64,000 nucleotides of DNA from Strigamia acuminata (Eukaryota; Arthropoda; Chilopoda; Geophilomorpha; Linotaeniidae). The notes under the pieces are model-generated. The model was not told where the DNA came from, searched no databases, and saw only the letters and a list, made by a program, of their open reading frames with translations. Below are positions 12,199-22,967 of the stretch, one piece after another. Made by a program: the position numbers and the translations under genes. How positions within the stretch are numbered: the first letter of the stretch is position 1; every line of letters begins with the position of its first letter. The stretch is taken from contig OX442314.1 of assembly GCA_949358305.1 (NCBI GenBank), forward strand, positions 51,096,581-51,160,580, written 5' to 3'.

Positions 12199-12200
12199 CA

Positions 12201-12884
12201 AAACTTTGAACGCGCCAATTGTATTTCTTGCTTGTCATATAGTATGTCATATAATATGTCATTATAATTGAGTGAATAAATGTATTTATACAAGCCTAAA
12301 TATCTTCCATTTCATTTTGACTCTTTAGAAAACGCACCTGGTTTAGTAGATAAATAAAAAGCAATTTTTCAATTGGCAAAAATGCACTATTTGCAATAAT
12401 TACCTCTTCAGCTAATATTTAAAACCTTTGAAACACCTTTACTCTACTTTGGGAAAACTACAATGTCTGTCTTTCCTAAAACCTCCAAAAATAATTTCAA
12501 ATTAATCAACAACAAATAACAATATATTATAAATTATGCAGAGGCCCAACTCACTAAACCACAGGAAAACAGCAAAGTTGCGTCACTTTATCACGCACCC
12601 CCTTGAGCTTCACTGTAACGCATGCTCAACTGTTGCAAAACACCAAATCGTAATGGTCCTCATAAATCCAAAGTATTAGTCCCGTTGGTAGACTCTTCTG
12701 GCCAATAATATGGGCATCCTACTCAATAATTTTGCAAACATACTCAATAAATTTGAATCTTCTTTCACTCTTTGCTTTTGTGTAAGGTATTTAGTTTTGT
12801 GTGAAAACTGGCGTTTTACTCCAGTCTAACATTCTCTTTAATGTGATGTTTTATTCTCTATTTTTTGTATTTGATTTCATAACA
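12201..12884. other. AT-rich spacer, no gene seen
   Basis: No coding frame, splice structure or repeat shared with the rest of the window is evident. Confidence 0.45.
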
Positions 12885-14042
12885 TTTGATTTGGGTTCAC
12901 ATTCCCTTTAATGTGTAAAATTAATGTTATTTTCATGAAACTTGATTTAATAATGTTTCATTTGACATTTGCTTTTATTAATTCTTATTATAATACCTTA
13001 GTCTCTTTATTTGCTAATTTTTATATTTCTTGATTTGATATTTCACATTTGCATTTATTATGTTTTTTATTTGTTTATTTACAATCTTAGTGTCATTAAC
13101 CTTTTTAATTATTGGGCTAGATTTGTTGTCACCCAATGAGGGGGTGATCTTGGGGCCGTAAGTGGCAGTGACGTAGGTCACCCTGGGTGGCCTGACAGTC
13201 ACAAGTTGTTCAACTTTTAATTGACCTAGCAGAGGATTCAGATTATTCAAATAATGATGATAAGCCAATCCAACAAGGGGGAGATATGCTCCACGAGTTA
13301 AATTAAATAAATTAATTATTTTTATTTTATTAATTTTTATAAAAAAAATTTTTACAGGAAAGAAAATTTGAGCTGGGATCGTTTTATTATTGAAGAAGAC
13401 TTAGGACAAGGAAGTTTTTCATTTCTTGAACCGGCTTCCTCTTACAAACAAAATTATCAATCACAACAAATGCTAAATAATACATTCTGCATTTATTTTA
13501 CCACTCCTAGATATTTATGCCCTTTGAACACAAGCATGAAATTTTGCCATTTGGCTGTGCCACGGCGCACAATTGGGCAAACACCACCACCTGGGCGAAC
13601 ACTGCCACGGCAAGTACGGTCACCTGGACCAACACCGCCTCTCGCTTCAGACAAGAAGATACTGAAAGAAAATCCCGCAAGGATCGTAATGAAAAACGCC
13701 GTAGAAATGAAAGCAAAGCGCCTCGGGCGCAATTAGACGGCCTGAGGGTGGCACCGCTACCACCACCGCCACGAGCAAACCTCGTTAGCGTCCTCCAACC
13801 GGGCGCGCCTAATGTCCAGCAAACACAGACTCGGCTGCAAGGCGATAGAGTTCACATTCTGGACCCGTTCAGATTATATCAGAAAAATTAAAAAATTCGA
13901 AATACGTTGTGAAAGCTTATTTATCATATAACCTAAAAAAAGAGGACGGAACAATTAGAGCGGCAGATTGAAACACATGCTATTTTAAGGTTTATAGTTA
14001 TTATACAGTATTATACTGTATTGTATTATATTAGTAATATAA
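12885..14042 (+). repeat. Family B repeat, copy 1, carrying a kinase exon
   Basis: 12885-13411 and 13861-14042 match 36431-37161 base for base over long runs, including non-coding flanks. A 450-bp insertion (13412-13860) splits it inside the kinase exon. That insertion has an RT-like scrap (EILPFGCATA) and Pro-rich frames but no clear target duplication. Confidence 0.75.
13358..13960 (+). pseudogene. Protein kinase N-lobe exon fragment, interrupted
   Basis: After a TTTACAG acceptor the exon reads SWDRFIIEEDLGQGSF, the glycine-rich loop start of a protein kinase. The 13412-13860 insertion then breaks it, and it resumes with the counterpart of DPFRLYQKN, already degenerate with stops. Only part of one exon remains, so no product is expected. 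The intact-frame sister is at 36920-37112. Confidence 0.7.
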
Positions 14043-14060
14043 TACTCCGTGTCGCTACAG

Positions 14061-14906
14061 GATGAATTCGGGCGCGGGATCCGAATTGTCGTGAGCAAAG
14101 ACGTAAGCAGTCCCACAGACGTGAAAATATTCCATCCGCAGCGATACAATACAACTGCGGCAAATCCGTGCGTGGCGGCCAACTGCTCGCATTTGTGCGT
14201 GCTCATACCGTTCGGATACCGATGCATTTGTCCGGACAACAGTCATTTGGGACTGAGGGGAAAATTGTGCGATGGGCCTACGGAGATAGCGAAGCTGGAG
14301 CCTCATTTGTGCCAATGTCGCAACGGCGGGTATTGCATGAATGACGAGAATAACGGGATTTCTTGCCAGTGCAATAACGAGTTTAGTGGGAGTTTGTGCG
14401 AGGTGCATCAGCTGTTGGTGGCGGAACTCGGGCATCGCGGAACAAACTTGGCTCCCATAATCATCCCGACTGTGTTGATTCTAATCATCTTTGCGTTGGC
14501 CGTCATGTTTTTGGTCTTCCGTAAGCGAAACCAGCAACTCAAACAATCTGTCGGCACGCACACCACCACTAACCAGAGCTTCTCCTTCCGCAGCGGCACC
14601 AACGTCGAGTTCAGCTCGCCAGGGTTCATGAACAACGGCTTCGAGCAGCGAAACGTGGAACTGATGGATTCGGAGTTCAACGTGACCGACTCGAAGACGA
14701 TCGACATCAGCAACCCGCTGTACGACGCGTTCTCCAACCTCGACGGCACCCCCGTGTCCAAGAGCAAAGTGTACGAAGTCTCCGACGCAAACCCTCCCAA
14801 GAAAGGCGGATATTCGTTCCAGGCTGAAGGACAAATCGAGCCCAGTTCGGCAGTGATAAATATGTCCAGCGTCATTCACAAGAGTTCGCCTCAAATCCAC
14901 ATCTGA
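14061..14906 (+). pseudogene. Last exon of an LRP/megalin-like receptor, isolated
   Basis: The frame opens after a CGCTACAG acceptor. It holds a propeller tail (DVKIFHPQRY), two EGF-like modules (NPCVAANCSHLC and CQCRNGGYC...CQC), a transmembrane helix (APIIIPTVLILIIFALAVMF) with a basic stop-transfer, and a cytoplasmic tail with NPLY, an NPxY-type endocytosis signal. This is the architecture of an LDL-receptor-related protein C-terminus. The frame meets TGA at 14904-14906 and, in the same frame, TAG at 14943-14945, then reads a protein-like acidic tail (DTAQLDEEDKSEC) to TGA at 14985-14987. Upstream exons are absent. Only about 18 bp of intron separate it from family B. It is most likely a captured or translocated exon. 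A real 3' exon spliced from far upstream cannot be excluded. Confidence 0.75.
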
Positions 14907-14987
14907 CAGACGGCGCTCGACCCCACGTCTGTCGACACCGACTAGGATACGGCGCAGTTGGACGAGGAGGACAAATCCGAGTGCTGA

Positions 14988-15820
14988 GCAGCGAACTATA
15001 AAGTGCAGTTTTACACGCAATAGCCAAGATTGAGTGGTTTCTCTCAATTGGAGATGATAGATTTAAAAATAAGTATAGTGCGCCCGTTGAAATTTACCAG
15101 GGCATTTGAGAACTTGAGGTTCCAGCTAGCTTTATTCCGGCACAACGAATTTGGAGGAAATTTGCTGCTGTTTTTAAAAAAGGAGAAAGAGGAGGTTAAA
15201 ACGTCAAGCGCTGTCAATAAAAATGTCATGCGAGAAAGAATCAGGTTTGTAGTTTGACACTCAAAACAATTTTAAATCAATATTTTAAGATAATTACTTA
15301 TAGAGTCCTCACTTGATATAACGTGGTTGTCACCAAGTCTCCAAAATGATGTGCGACAGTCAGAGAAATCAAATTCCTACTATAGTAGGAATTTGATTTC
15401 TCTTTATGTAATACGGAGTAATAAATATGTAATAAACTGAAGTACTGGTAATCTTATTTTTTCTTTCAGGTGGAATATAACAACGTCGCGGAGAGCAATG
15501 ACATTCACAAAGATTGTAAGCATGCAGTGAATGCAGTTCCGAGATTTTTTAAAGGATACCATTGTAAATGGCCATTCTAGAGCAGCAAGGATGCTAACAA
15601 GTAAATCAAAAAACTACGTTTTATGCTGTATCATGTCTTCATGATCGGTCTCCATCGCAATTCTTTTTGCTCGCATCATTGTCTTAACACTCGGGTTGAC
15701 CATCTTGTTTATCGACCCCGCAATCCAGGGGACCACGATTGCGTGAATTTCTATTTTAATGTGAAAATTATTTGTGGCTCTAAGTGTAACCTGCACTAAA
15801 AGGTATTCTTAACCGCGACA
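14988..15820. other. Flank of the LRP-like exon; one 42-bp palindrome
   Basis: The first part is probably the receptor 3' UTR. 15362-15403 is a perfect 42-bp palindrome centred on TATA (arms AGAGAAATCAAATTCCTAC). No other coding feature is supported. Confidence 0.5.
15362..15403. repeat. Perfect 42-bp palindrome
   Basis: The two 21-bp arms are exactly complementary with no loop. A MITE terminus pair after internal deletion would look like this. Confidence 0.85.
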
Positions 15821-16390
15821 TCGCGTATATGAATACTTATTATATTCGTACAGGCGAAAATCACATCCACGACGTCGCGGGTATGAATTTATTTTGTCTT
15901 CATTTCCGCGAACCATCGCGTGTTGGAATATTCATCCTATTCTTGGCTCGTCGTCCATCGCCAGCGAGCACATGCCGTTGCTGTTTACAGACAGGAAGTT
16001 CGTGTCTTCGGCCGTCGAGCCCTTGCGCCGCAGCGCAAGGCACCGTCCGCTGCCGTCGAGCCCTCGTTCCTTGTGCTTTTCCTGCGCTTGCCCCTCTTCA
16101 TGTCCGAGCCGGACACCGAGCCCGAGTCCGGTTTGCCATGCCTCCGTCTCCTGACGGTGGGCGTCGACGTTCACGTGACCTTCTGGTAGGCCTGCGCATA
16201 TGGATCGTAGCACGTACGATCGTGTTACGGCACACGTACGCAATGCATACGTGACGTCGCGCTTACGAATACTTTCCTACGTCGCGCGTAGCAATTGCGG
16301 CAAGATTCGTGTGCGAATATGTGCTTCGTACGACAGGATTCGTAACCACGACACGCACTGTTGCGGTTACGAATATCGCGCGTATTATTC
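15820..16390. repeat. CpG-dense repeat with GTCGCGCG motifs
   Basis: A block unusually rich in CG, with recurring ACGTCGCGCG and TTACGAATA motifs. Related blocks lie at 31090-31210 and 37850-38260. Open frames across it show no domain. It is probably a repeat family rather than a gene. Confidence 0.5.
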
Positions 16391-16439
16391 AACACCAATA
16401 AAATAAACCAGTGTTCTTTTAAAAACTCAACAAGAAGGT

Positions 16440-17045
16440 CTCCTCCATGTTCCTAATTCTAATTTATTGTTTTTATTATTACAAGTGATTTTTTTTATTT
16501 TTCAAAGTGCAAATTTTCAGCCCCTGACAAAAATCAAGTCAGGTGGTTAGTGTTAATTTTTATAGAATATTTTATTGTGATGATTACAATGATTCTGTGA
16601 TAATCTTTTAATTTCATAACATTTTGTAATCATACACCAGTGGTGTTTAATTTAATTTTAAACTTTACGAATATAGTATCGGGTTTATTCTATGTTTTTA
16701 TTATTGCCTACACCATTTGTGTATATGATCAGAGTACTATGGTACTATTCATTGTTTTCTTATTAATCATTTAAGTTCATTTGTATTCAATTGTTTTATT
16801 TTTATATTTGATTCCCTTGAGGACCACCCTTCACTTTAGTTACACCTCGTAATAAAAGCCTGGGTAGCTTGATAGGATGTTGCTGCTTCGGATTGTTGAG
16901 GCCATTGATGAAATGGAGGCAAGTCTATCTACTCCAGAGAGATTATTGCTCTAATATACAGTTTTGCAGGAAGGCAAGTGAAAAAATGCTTTTCGGACAT
17001 AAAAATATATAAAGCAGTTTTAAGTATGTTATTACAAGTACAGTC
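16440..17045 (+). repeat. Family A fragment
   Basis: Carries the CCCCTGACAAAAATCAAGTC block, the GATCAGAGTACTATGG block and part of the AAGCAGTTTTAAGTATG block, then stops abruptly at 17040. The first part recurs at 18340-18575. Confidence 0.75.
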
Positions 17046-17324
17046 GTGTTCAAAAAAACTGGACCCTCACTCTGTGCTGGCAATTGAAATTGTGAGTAAT
17101 TCCGTGTTTTGCCACTAGGTGAAACACCAGACATCAACAGGTGATAATATAGCCTTGTCTACAGTGATCCTTTCATAAGTTCATAAGTTTCTTAAGTTCT
17201 TTCAAGTTTTAGACCCACTTTTCTTAGTTCTTTCACGTTTTAGACCCACTTTTCTTGGTTTTAGACCTGTTTTTTTCTTGGTTTTCGACTTGCTTTATCA
17301 CTTTTCACCAGACTTAAACTATTT

Positions 17325-17550
17325 TTTGTGTTTTGTGTATTGAGACATTTGGCTATCTTTGCTAAGTCAACAAAGCCAGCCTTTCTTTTGCCGTGCGTAT
17401 CAACACCAGTTGATAAACACTACGGTACTGTGTGATTGTAATCTGTGCTTGGAGAAGCAGAACTCTAATTCGCCGCCATCAACGAGAACCACCATGAGAA
17501 TCTCCGGAGTAGTCGCCGCCGCCACTGCCAATGAGTAAAAGTTGTAACAA
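17325..17550 (+). repeat. LTR-like fragment, sister of 32850-33060
   Basis: Shares GAGACATTTGGCTATCTTTG and the Arg/Ser-coding CACCGCCGCC-type patch with 32850-33060. That second copy continues to CCGGATCACAGCA near 33345, resembling the 3' end of the solo LTR at 20560-21521. It is interpreted as LTR debris. Confidence 0.45.
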
Positions 17551-17754
17551 ACTCAAATGTTACACAATTAAATGTAACACCGGGTTTGTTATGATGCTTA
17601 TAAAAGACTTACACAAATACTAAATAATAGAACTAGGTTCAGTTAAACTCTCAAAGTCTCAAACTTTTTAATAGACACTTTTTATAAATGAACGAACGAT
17701 TTCGACCCGAAATCGTTTACAATAAACTCAGATAATAATACAATGCTAACTTCG

Positions 17755-17945
17755 TTGCTAACTTCGCATGGGTGCTTTTTTTCACTTAGGACAAATAGTT
17801 TGAAGACATGTCTAACAAATTCTAAAGTGTCTACTGCAAGAGCAAAGTTTGAAGAAGTGATTAATGTTCAAGTAAATCAGTATGGACTGTTTGTTGATGT
17901 AAACAATCCCTTTCTGACTGCATCGCCTGATCCATATCGTCGCGT
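17755..17945 (+). pseudogene. MULE/YqaJ transposon ORF fragment
   Basis: Reads FFHLGQIV then, after stops, EVINVQVNQYGLFVDVNNPF followed by ASPD, the start of a YqaJ-type nuclease block (ASPDG). A fuller copy lies at 34270-34520. The chain ends at ASPD, where unrelated sequence begins. Confidence 0.6.
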
Positions 17946-18339
17946 GATTCGAACAACCCTTCAACGCAAGCATATGCGACTGATCAGCAACGTCAATGGA
18001 ATCTTTCCCGGCCTCCTCAACCATTATCATCCGTAAAGTGCCTACAGTATAAGCATATAAGCACGGCACTTTGTTGTAGAAATCATTAGTTTCGAGAAAA
18101 GTGTACGAACAAAGATATTCGACCAACCGACTAACACTTCAACAATGCAAGCAGTTCATTGTAGAAGGTTTCCGAAAGGGATCAAAGCTGTATGTCTCTC
18201 AAAAACTGCAAAAGGCCAAATTCAACTGAGTAAAGACCATCCTTACTGCGTTCAAATTCAGACTCCGTTAATATGTCCAAATTTAAAAAGATGCTAAAAA
18301 GATCTCATTAAAATTATCCAAATTTATCGAGATCACCTA

Positions 18340-18578
18340 TCCACCATGTTCCTAATTCTAATTGATTGTTTTTATTATTACAAGTGATTTTTTTTATTTT
18401 TCAAAGTGCAAATTTTCAGCCCCTGACAAAAATCAAGTCAGGTGGTTAGTGTTAATTTTTATAGAATATTTTATTGCGATGATTGCAATGATTCTGTGAT
18501 AATCTTTTAATTTCATAACATTTTGTGATCATACACCAGTGTTGTTTAATTTAATTTTAAATTTCGCGAATATACTCT
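18340..18578 (+). repeat. Family A 5' fragment
   Basis: About 230 bp nearly identical to 16440-16670, including the CCCCTGACAAAAATCAAGTC block. Confidence 0.75.
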
Positions 18579-18941
18579 GGCTTAGTGAAAGAGTGGCCTT
18601 TGTTAATGATTGATTTTTTGTAGTATGTATATTATTTGTTATTATTACCGTGTTTTCCGTTTATTAACGCTAGAAGGATCAATTTATTGTAATGACCTTC
18701 TGACTTAACTTTTTCTTTAAATGACCTTGCGCACAAATTCAAGTTCAAAACGATCAAAAAGTTTAGTTGTTTTTTGCCATCCACCTCCGATTTATTTTAA
18801 CAACAACAGCCTTTCTCCCATTGGCCCAGCCTCATTACTCCTTGTCGTAACCTTGGTTCCGGTAAATAAACTTAGTACACAATATCTTACAAATAACACC
18901 CTTTATTTCACACTTGTAATAATACAAATAATACTTAACAA

Positions 18942-19454
18942 TGTGGTGGTCTCGGATCCTTGTCGGCGGATACGATTTGTTGCTGCACGGCAGTCTTACA
19001 CGTGGCTTCTGTTGTCTAGGGTAATGGCGTCTGGCGAAACACGTGTTCGCAAACGCTTCGCTTCGGGAGATATTACAATCGTAGTATAGCTACGATAATA
19101 TCTGTGACTTCTGATTTATAGATGTGATTGGCAACGGGCATCGATCCTCTATCAATCCGGTAAAACGGCCTGACGTTGAGGTGGTGATGCTAATGTTGCT
19201 CTGGTATCTATAAAGTGGGGGTTTCCGGTCAGACACAGGTTTAAATACTTGCTGGACCGGAAATGACGTATTCGCATAAATCCGGAGAATTATGCAAATT
19301 CATGACGTTGTTACGTCAGTCCCGCAGAAACGGTAAAACTAGTATAGCTAGTTTTCCCGTAATAATCTGATTACTAATAATTCCAAATATTAAAACATTC
19401 TTTTATTATGATATAAAATTATTAAAACACTTTTGTGACCTCGTGGTCACCACA
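18942..19454 (-). repeat. LTR-like unit bounded by TGTGGTG/CACCACA
   Basis: On the minus strand it begins TGTGGTGACCACGAGG and ends GATCCGAGACCACCACA. A TATTTAAA box lies near 19235-19245. The start resembles the LTR at 59271-60357. No target duplication is visible, so the solo-LTR call is tentative. Confidence 0.45.
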
Positions 19455-20010
19455 TCCTAACTGTAGAATGTGTCCGTCTTCCCATCAGAAAAAGTAGTTT
19501 TGTTTATTTCTTAATTTTTTGATTATTATGATGATTAAAATGATGTATTTTTATTTATATGTTGTTCCCATTCATAAAATTAAGTTTTATCTTGTTTATA
19601 TTTTAATAATCATGTTTGTTCAGTTTATTGGTTGCTTTGTCAGGAAAGCAAACAATTTTTAATTTTTTTATTTGATTACAATGTCTGTACACCAAGTGCA
19701 ATTCTGGTGTCTTCATCTATTTTTTTTTTTTTTACAATCAATATCTGAGTTATTTGGACTGTTTTTCAATTTTATTTATGTATTATTTTTGTTTTTATAC
19801 ACCACTATTTACCTTCCACGTTGTTTTATTTATAAATTTGTGCGAATAAATAAGGAAAAATATCAATTTTCTGTCATTTTCTTGTCACCTCGAACCAGGT
19901 GGTGCAAACAATTCAATCGACACCACATATAAATCATAATTATTATCCAAAACCCTGGATATTTAATTTAAATATGCAGTACAAAAGTATCAAAAAATCA
20001 TATAAAAACA

Positions 20011-20385
20011 TCACATTTTCTTTCTGACAAGTAGCAAACCCGCAGTCACTACAATGGCAACTCCAATCACAACCACGCTGCACTTAAAAACGAAATTAAA
20101 CGACTGCGACAAAACAATCCCCTGAAATCAACAACAACAAAATTTATCTTCCTCATCCAGCCTCCGTGCTCCTGCACCCATTTACAGATCCTCTCTGTAA
20201 TAAACGTCAGCGCCCACGTGACTAACTTCCGAAACGCATCCACAACGTTATTCCTCAACGCGTGAATCGCCACATCGGAACAGAAAAAAAATAAAACTAC
20301 TATTCGTGAACGAGACACGCCGCCCTCGAATAACTCCTCCATCAATCTGAAGAAGTTATTCTTAGGTCACCAACTGCAAGTCGAC
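20011..20385 (-). pseudogene. Bcl-2 family BH1-BH2 fragment with tail anchor
   Basis: Reading leftward after a TTTCCAG acceptor at 20386, the frame gives LMEELFEGGVSRSRIVVLFF, a BH1 motif. It continues SDVAIHAL and ends with ICKWVQEHGGW, a BH2 motif. About 35 bp further, after TTGATTTCAG, another frame encodes IVLSQSF then a hydrophobic helix (CSVVVIGVAIVVTAGLLLV) and RKKM-stop at 20013-20011, a mitochondrial-type tail anchor. The separating sequence starts ATGAGG rather than GTGAGG and is too short for a normal intron, and upstream codons contain stops. Bcl-2 proteins control outer-mitochondrial-membrane permeability. Here only the BH1-BH2 portion and tail survive, so this is a captured or decayed copy. 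Confidence 0.75.
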
Positions 20386-20559
20386 CTGGAAATAAATAAA
20401 TTAATTATTCAAAAAATTTGATTTTTCGAACACGAATTTCACGGATTTTTGGCATTACTTTGTTCGAGTTTACTCGTCGATTCAGCCCAACACCAAACCA
20501 CTTTCTAGGTGATTTTACGAACAAATACAAATTATTTCGTATAAGTTATACGAAACAAT

Positions 20560-21521
20560 TGTGGTGATCTCAAAATATTTCACCAACTTAGAAGATAAAA
20601 TTAATTGTCTTCTAATTAATTTGACTGTGGCACACGCCAAGTCAGATCATGTGACCGAGGGGAGAAATCCTCTCTAGGCACATATCACCCCAGGTTGTCC
20701 GTTATGGTGCAATATGGTGTAATAACCACTAGTTGCACCCATTTGAGCTAAGTGCGCAGGTTTTCTGCGCAATATTGAAGCGTGCTGGGCTCGCGCCTTG
20801 GCTCAAATCGGGACTCTTGACAAAAATACACAACCCACAACATCACTGCGATATCTGCTCCGACAATACGTATTGACAGTGGACCGTGTAACCGTCAAGT
20901 TTCACCAGCTTGCTTTGTAACGAATTACAAAGCCAGCTATCCTGCTTGAATTAGCCGAAGCTAATTCCAGCAATCGTAACCGAGAAGTTTCCCGACGATC
21001 GTGAACCATCGCCGTCGCTGCCGCGCGAACGACAGCCACCGCCATCGTACGAGAGCCGGACGCCTACAGCCGTCAACCACCGCCGCCGAGCCGTCGCACG
21101 AGCCGTAGAAGAAACCCACGAGAACCATCGTCTTCGACCATCGTTCGTGAGTTTGCAGAACGAAGACAATTTGCCTTCGCCTAACAACATTCAAGTTGTT
21201 TAAGCGCCATTTCTGACGCTTTGTAGCTTGCAACAGTCGTTGCAAGCCCTTCCATTGTTTTCCGCTCAAATTGTTACGCGACTTGTCGCTCTTCCTATTT
21301 CAACTAGTCATTTCTCATAATTAATAGCATATTTCATTGTATTTAATTTAATAAAGAATTTGTGTGATTTTTATCATAAAAATTGTGTCTTTATTTTCCT
21401 ACTTAATAAACTTAACCCTAGACAAGTTTAAGGCCGCCGATTGTAAGTCTTGAAAAGCATTCACCTGCGGTTTCAGGCTTATTAATTAGTAATAAGTCTG
21501 ATATCAACCCGGATCGCAGCA
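20560..21521 (+). mobile_element. Solo LTR (Ty3/gypsy type) with CAAT target duplication
   Basis: Starts TGTGGTGATCTCAAA and ends CCCGGATCGCAGCA. Both ends match in type the minus-strand LTR at 59271-60357 (start TGTGGTGACCTCAAA, end CCCGGATCGCCGCA). CAAT lies on both sides (20556-20559, 21522-21525). The length is 962 bp. A solo LTR arises by recombination between the two LTRs of a full element. Frames inside it are not genes. Confidence 0.8.
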
Positions 21522-21639
21522 CAATGTATAACAAATAATTTAAATTTTCTCCTATTCAGTCGAAAATTGAAGATGACGGCGCGACTGGGGATGAGACACC
21601 CAAAAGGCTCACGAACGAACATCCGTGTCGTGTTTATTC

Positions 21640-21835
21640 TGTATTTTTATTAGTTCGATTTCATCGCCTACACCATTTGTGTATATGATCAGAATACTAT
21701 GGTACTATTCATTGTTTTTTATTAATCATTTAAGTTCATTTGTATTCAATTGTTTTATTTTTATATTTGATTACCTTGGAGGTCACCTTCACTTTATTAC
21801 CACCTCGTAATAAAAGCCTGGGTGGCGAGGGATGT
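21640..21835 (+). repeat. Family A fragment
   Basis: Contains GCCTACACCATTTGTGTATA and the following block through CACCTCGTAATAAAAGCCTG, shared with 16700-16865 and 23200-23365. Confidence 0.75.
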
Positions 21836-22392
21836 CACAGGTGTGTATTTCAACCTTTTAAAATTTTCACTAATTCTTTCATTCCTTAAATTAGCCTCAA
21901 GATTCAAACAATCAGCTTGATAGTCTAATTCTCCTACTTACATATTAATGTACAAGAAACTATTAGAAAATAGAAGATAATATATTATTAATTAACTTTA
22001 TATATATCCTAGAGTGCCCTAGATTTGAACTCGGGTATATGTCTGAGCCACTACTCCTTGTTATATATCTTATCTCTATCCCCTACTTCTATTTACTATA
22101 GCAATTGCAACTATTCTAAGATTCTTAGATTTCAAATGGTATAAACTTTATAGGTATTCTTGTGGCTCTGAGGGTTTGTTTATTAAAAAATGTGCACCAA
22201 AATGACTGCTTTCCTGCCCATTTTCTTTGGGTTTTCTCATGTTTTTTGACATTTAACAAGAAATTTGCTCAGTTTTTGACATGTTACGGGAAATTTTATC
22301 ACTGGTTTGAACATTTTACGTGTACTTTCTCATTTTTTTTAATTTTTTAATTTTTATTTTTTTTAATTTTTTACTTTTCATTTTTTTTTCAG
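21836..22392. other. AT-rich spacer
   Basis: No gene is seen. A short patch at 22011-22057 loosely resembles tRNA A and B boxes on the minus strand, but the boxes are too close together for a functional tRNA-type promoter. Confidence 0.4.
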
Positions 22393-22778
22393 GATATACA
22401 ATTTACTATAACGGAAAATATACGAATTACCAACGGGAGAGGACTTCAAGACCGTCGCCACCTGATTTATTTGAATTATTTTTGTATTGTTTACAAGATT
22501 ACAAGGTGCGACCGCGCCTTGAGCCTTGGCGCAAGAAGATTGCTCCTCATGTCCTAAAGGGCATACAGCCGAGCATGAAGAGGTTGTGAGCCACTTGTCC
22601 CAAATGTAAACTGTTTTACAACAGCAGAGGCGAGGCCGCTTACGTGGACCCGCGCTTTCTGACCATCTCAGGCAAACGAGGAACACGTCAGGTGAAACCT
22701 CTCCGACCACCAACTCCACCGGCAACATCTGGGATCCCGTATGTCGTGCCCGAGCAAGAAGACGTCGAGGACAAGTAG
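22393..22778 (+). pseudogene. Two exon-like coding fragments, family unknown
   Basis: After a T-rich tract and CAG (22392) a frame reads YTIYYNGKYTNYQRERTSRP, then continues PSPPDLFELFLYCLQDYK. From about 22613 another frame reads FYNSRGEAAYVDPRFLTI and then Pro-rich sequence, ending EQEDVEDK with TAG at 22776-22778. The composition is protein-like and unlike the AT-rich surroundings, but I do not recognise the parent gene. The two frames differ, so this is not one intact exon. Confidence 0.4.
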
Positions 22779-22967
22779 TATTGAAGCTCGAAAAGGCCGC
22801 TGAGATCGACCGAGATTGACCTGAGATAAAGCCGTAGCAGTGCATGGTCGAGCCAGAAGACTCTGCCAGTCCGCCAGTGACTTGGTAGAACGCTTGGAAT
22901 CAAGTGAGTCTATCTTTGAAGACTCCGAGGGACCAGAGTCTCCAACCATCGAGCATGTGGCAGCCAT

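Larger units (their letters stand above)
8900..12200 (+). repeat. Family A long repeat, copy 1 (split by an insertion)
   Basis: Runs from the GATCAGAGTACTATGG block through the GACGTGTAATTGTGAATAAAAG block, the hairpin block 9420-9770, the AACCAGATCCAAGATG block at 10225, then after an insertion (10389-11463) the CCAATGTGCCGGCGTGCGAA block at 11500, to a terminal 20-bp minisatellite. The same order recurs at 22968-25260 and 50015-51830. No transposase frame is visible, so this is a non-autonomous element or a fossil of unknown class. The conserved hairpins at 9420 (GGGCCAGTATT arms), 9700 (ATTCCGCAT arms) and 9744 (CCAGAG arms) recall Helitron- or foldback-type elements, but no class is proven. 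Confidence 0.75.

Noticed and set aside
11860-12262. Three overlapping minus-strand ORFs rich in FFWSKCHFFGQNVIFLVKM
   Set aside because: They are translations of a 20-bp minisatellite in three frames; the period creates open frames automatically.
14408-15047. Minus-strand ORFs of 155 and 188 codons
   Set aside because: Antisense to the LRP-like exon, which has clear EGF and transmembrane features on the plus strand.
15829-16254. ORFs in the CpG-dense block
   Set aside because: Overlapping frames on both strands with no domain; open frames are expected in CG-rich sequence that lacks TA-containing stops.
22011-22057. tRNA gene or tRNA-derived SINE head on the minus strand (TGGCTCAG and GAGTTCAAATC boxes)
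   Set aside because: The boxes are only about 13 bp apart and no cloverleaf can be drawn.
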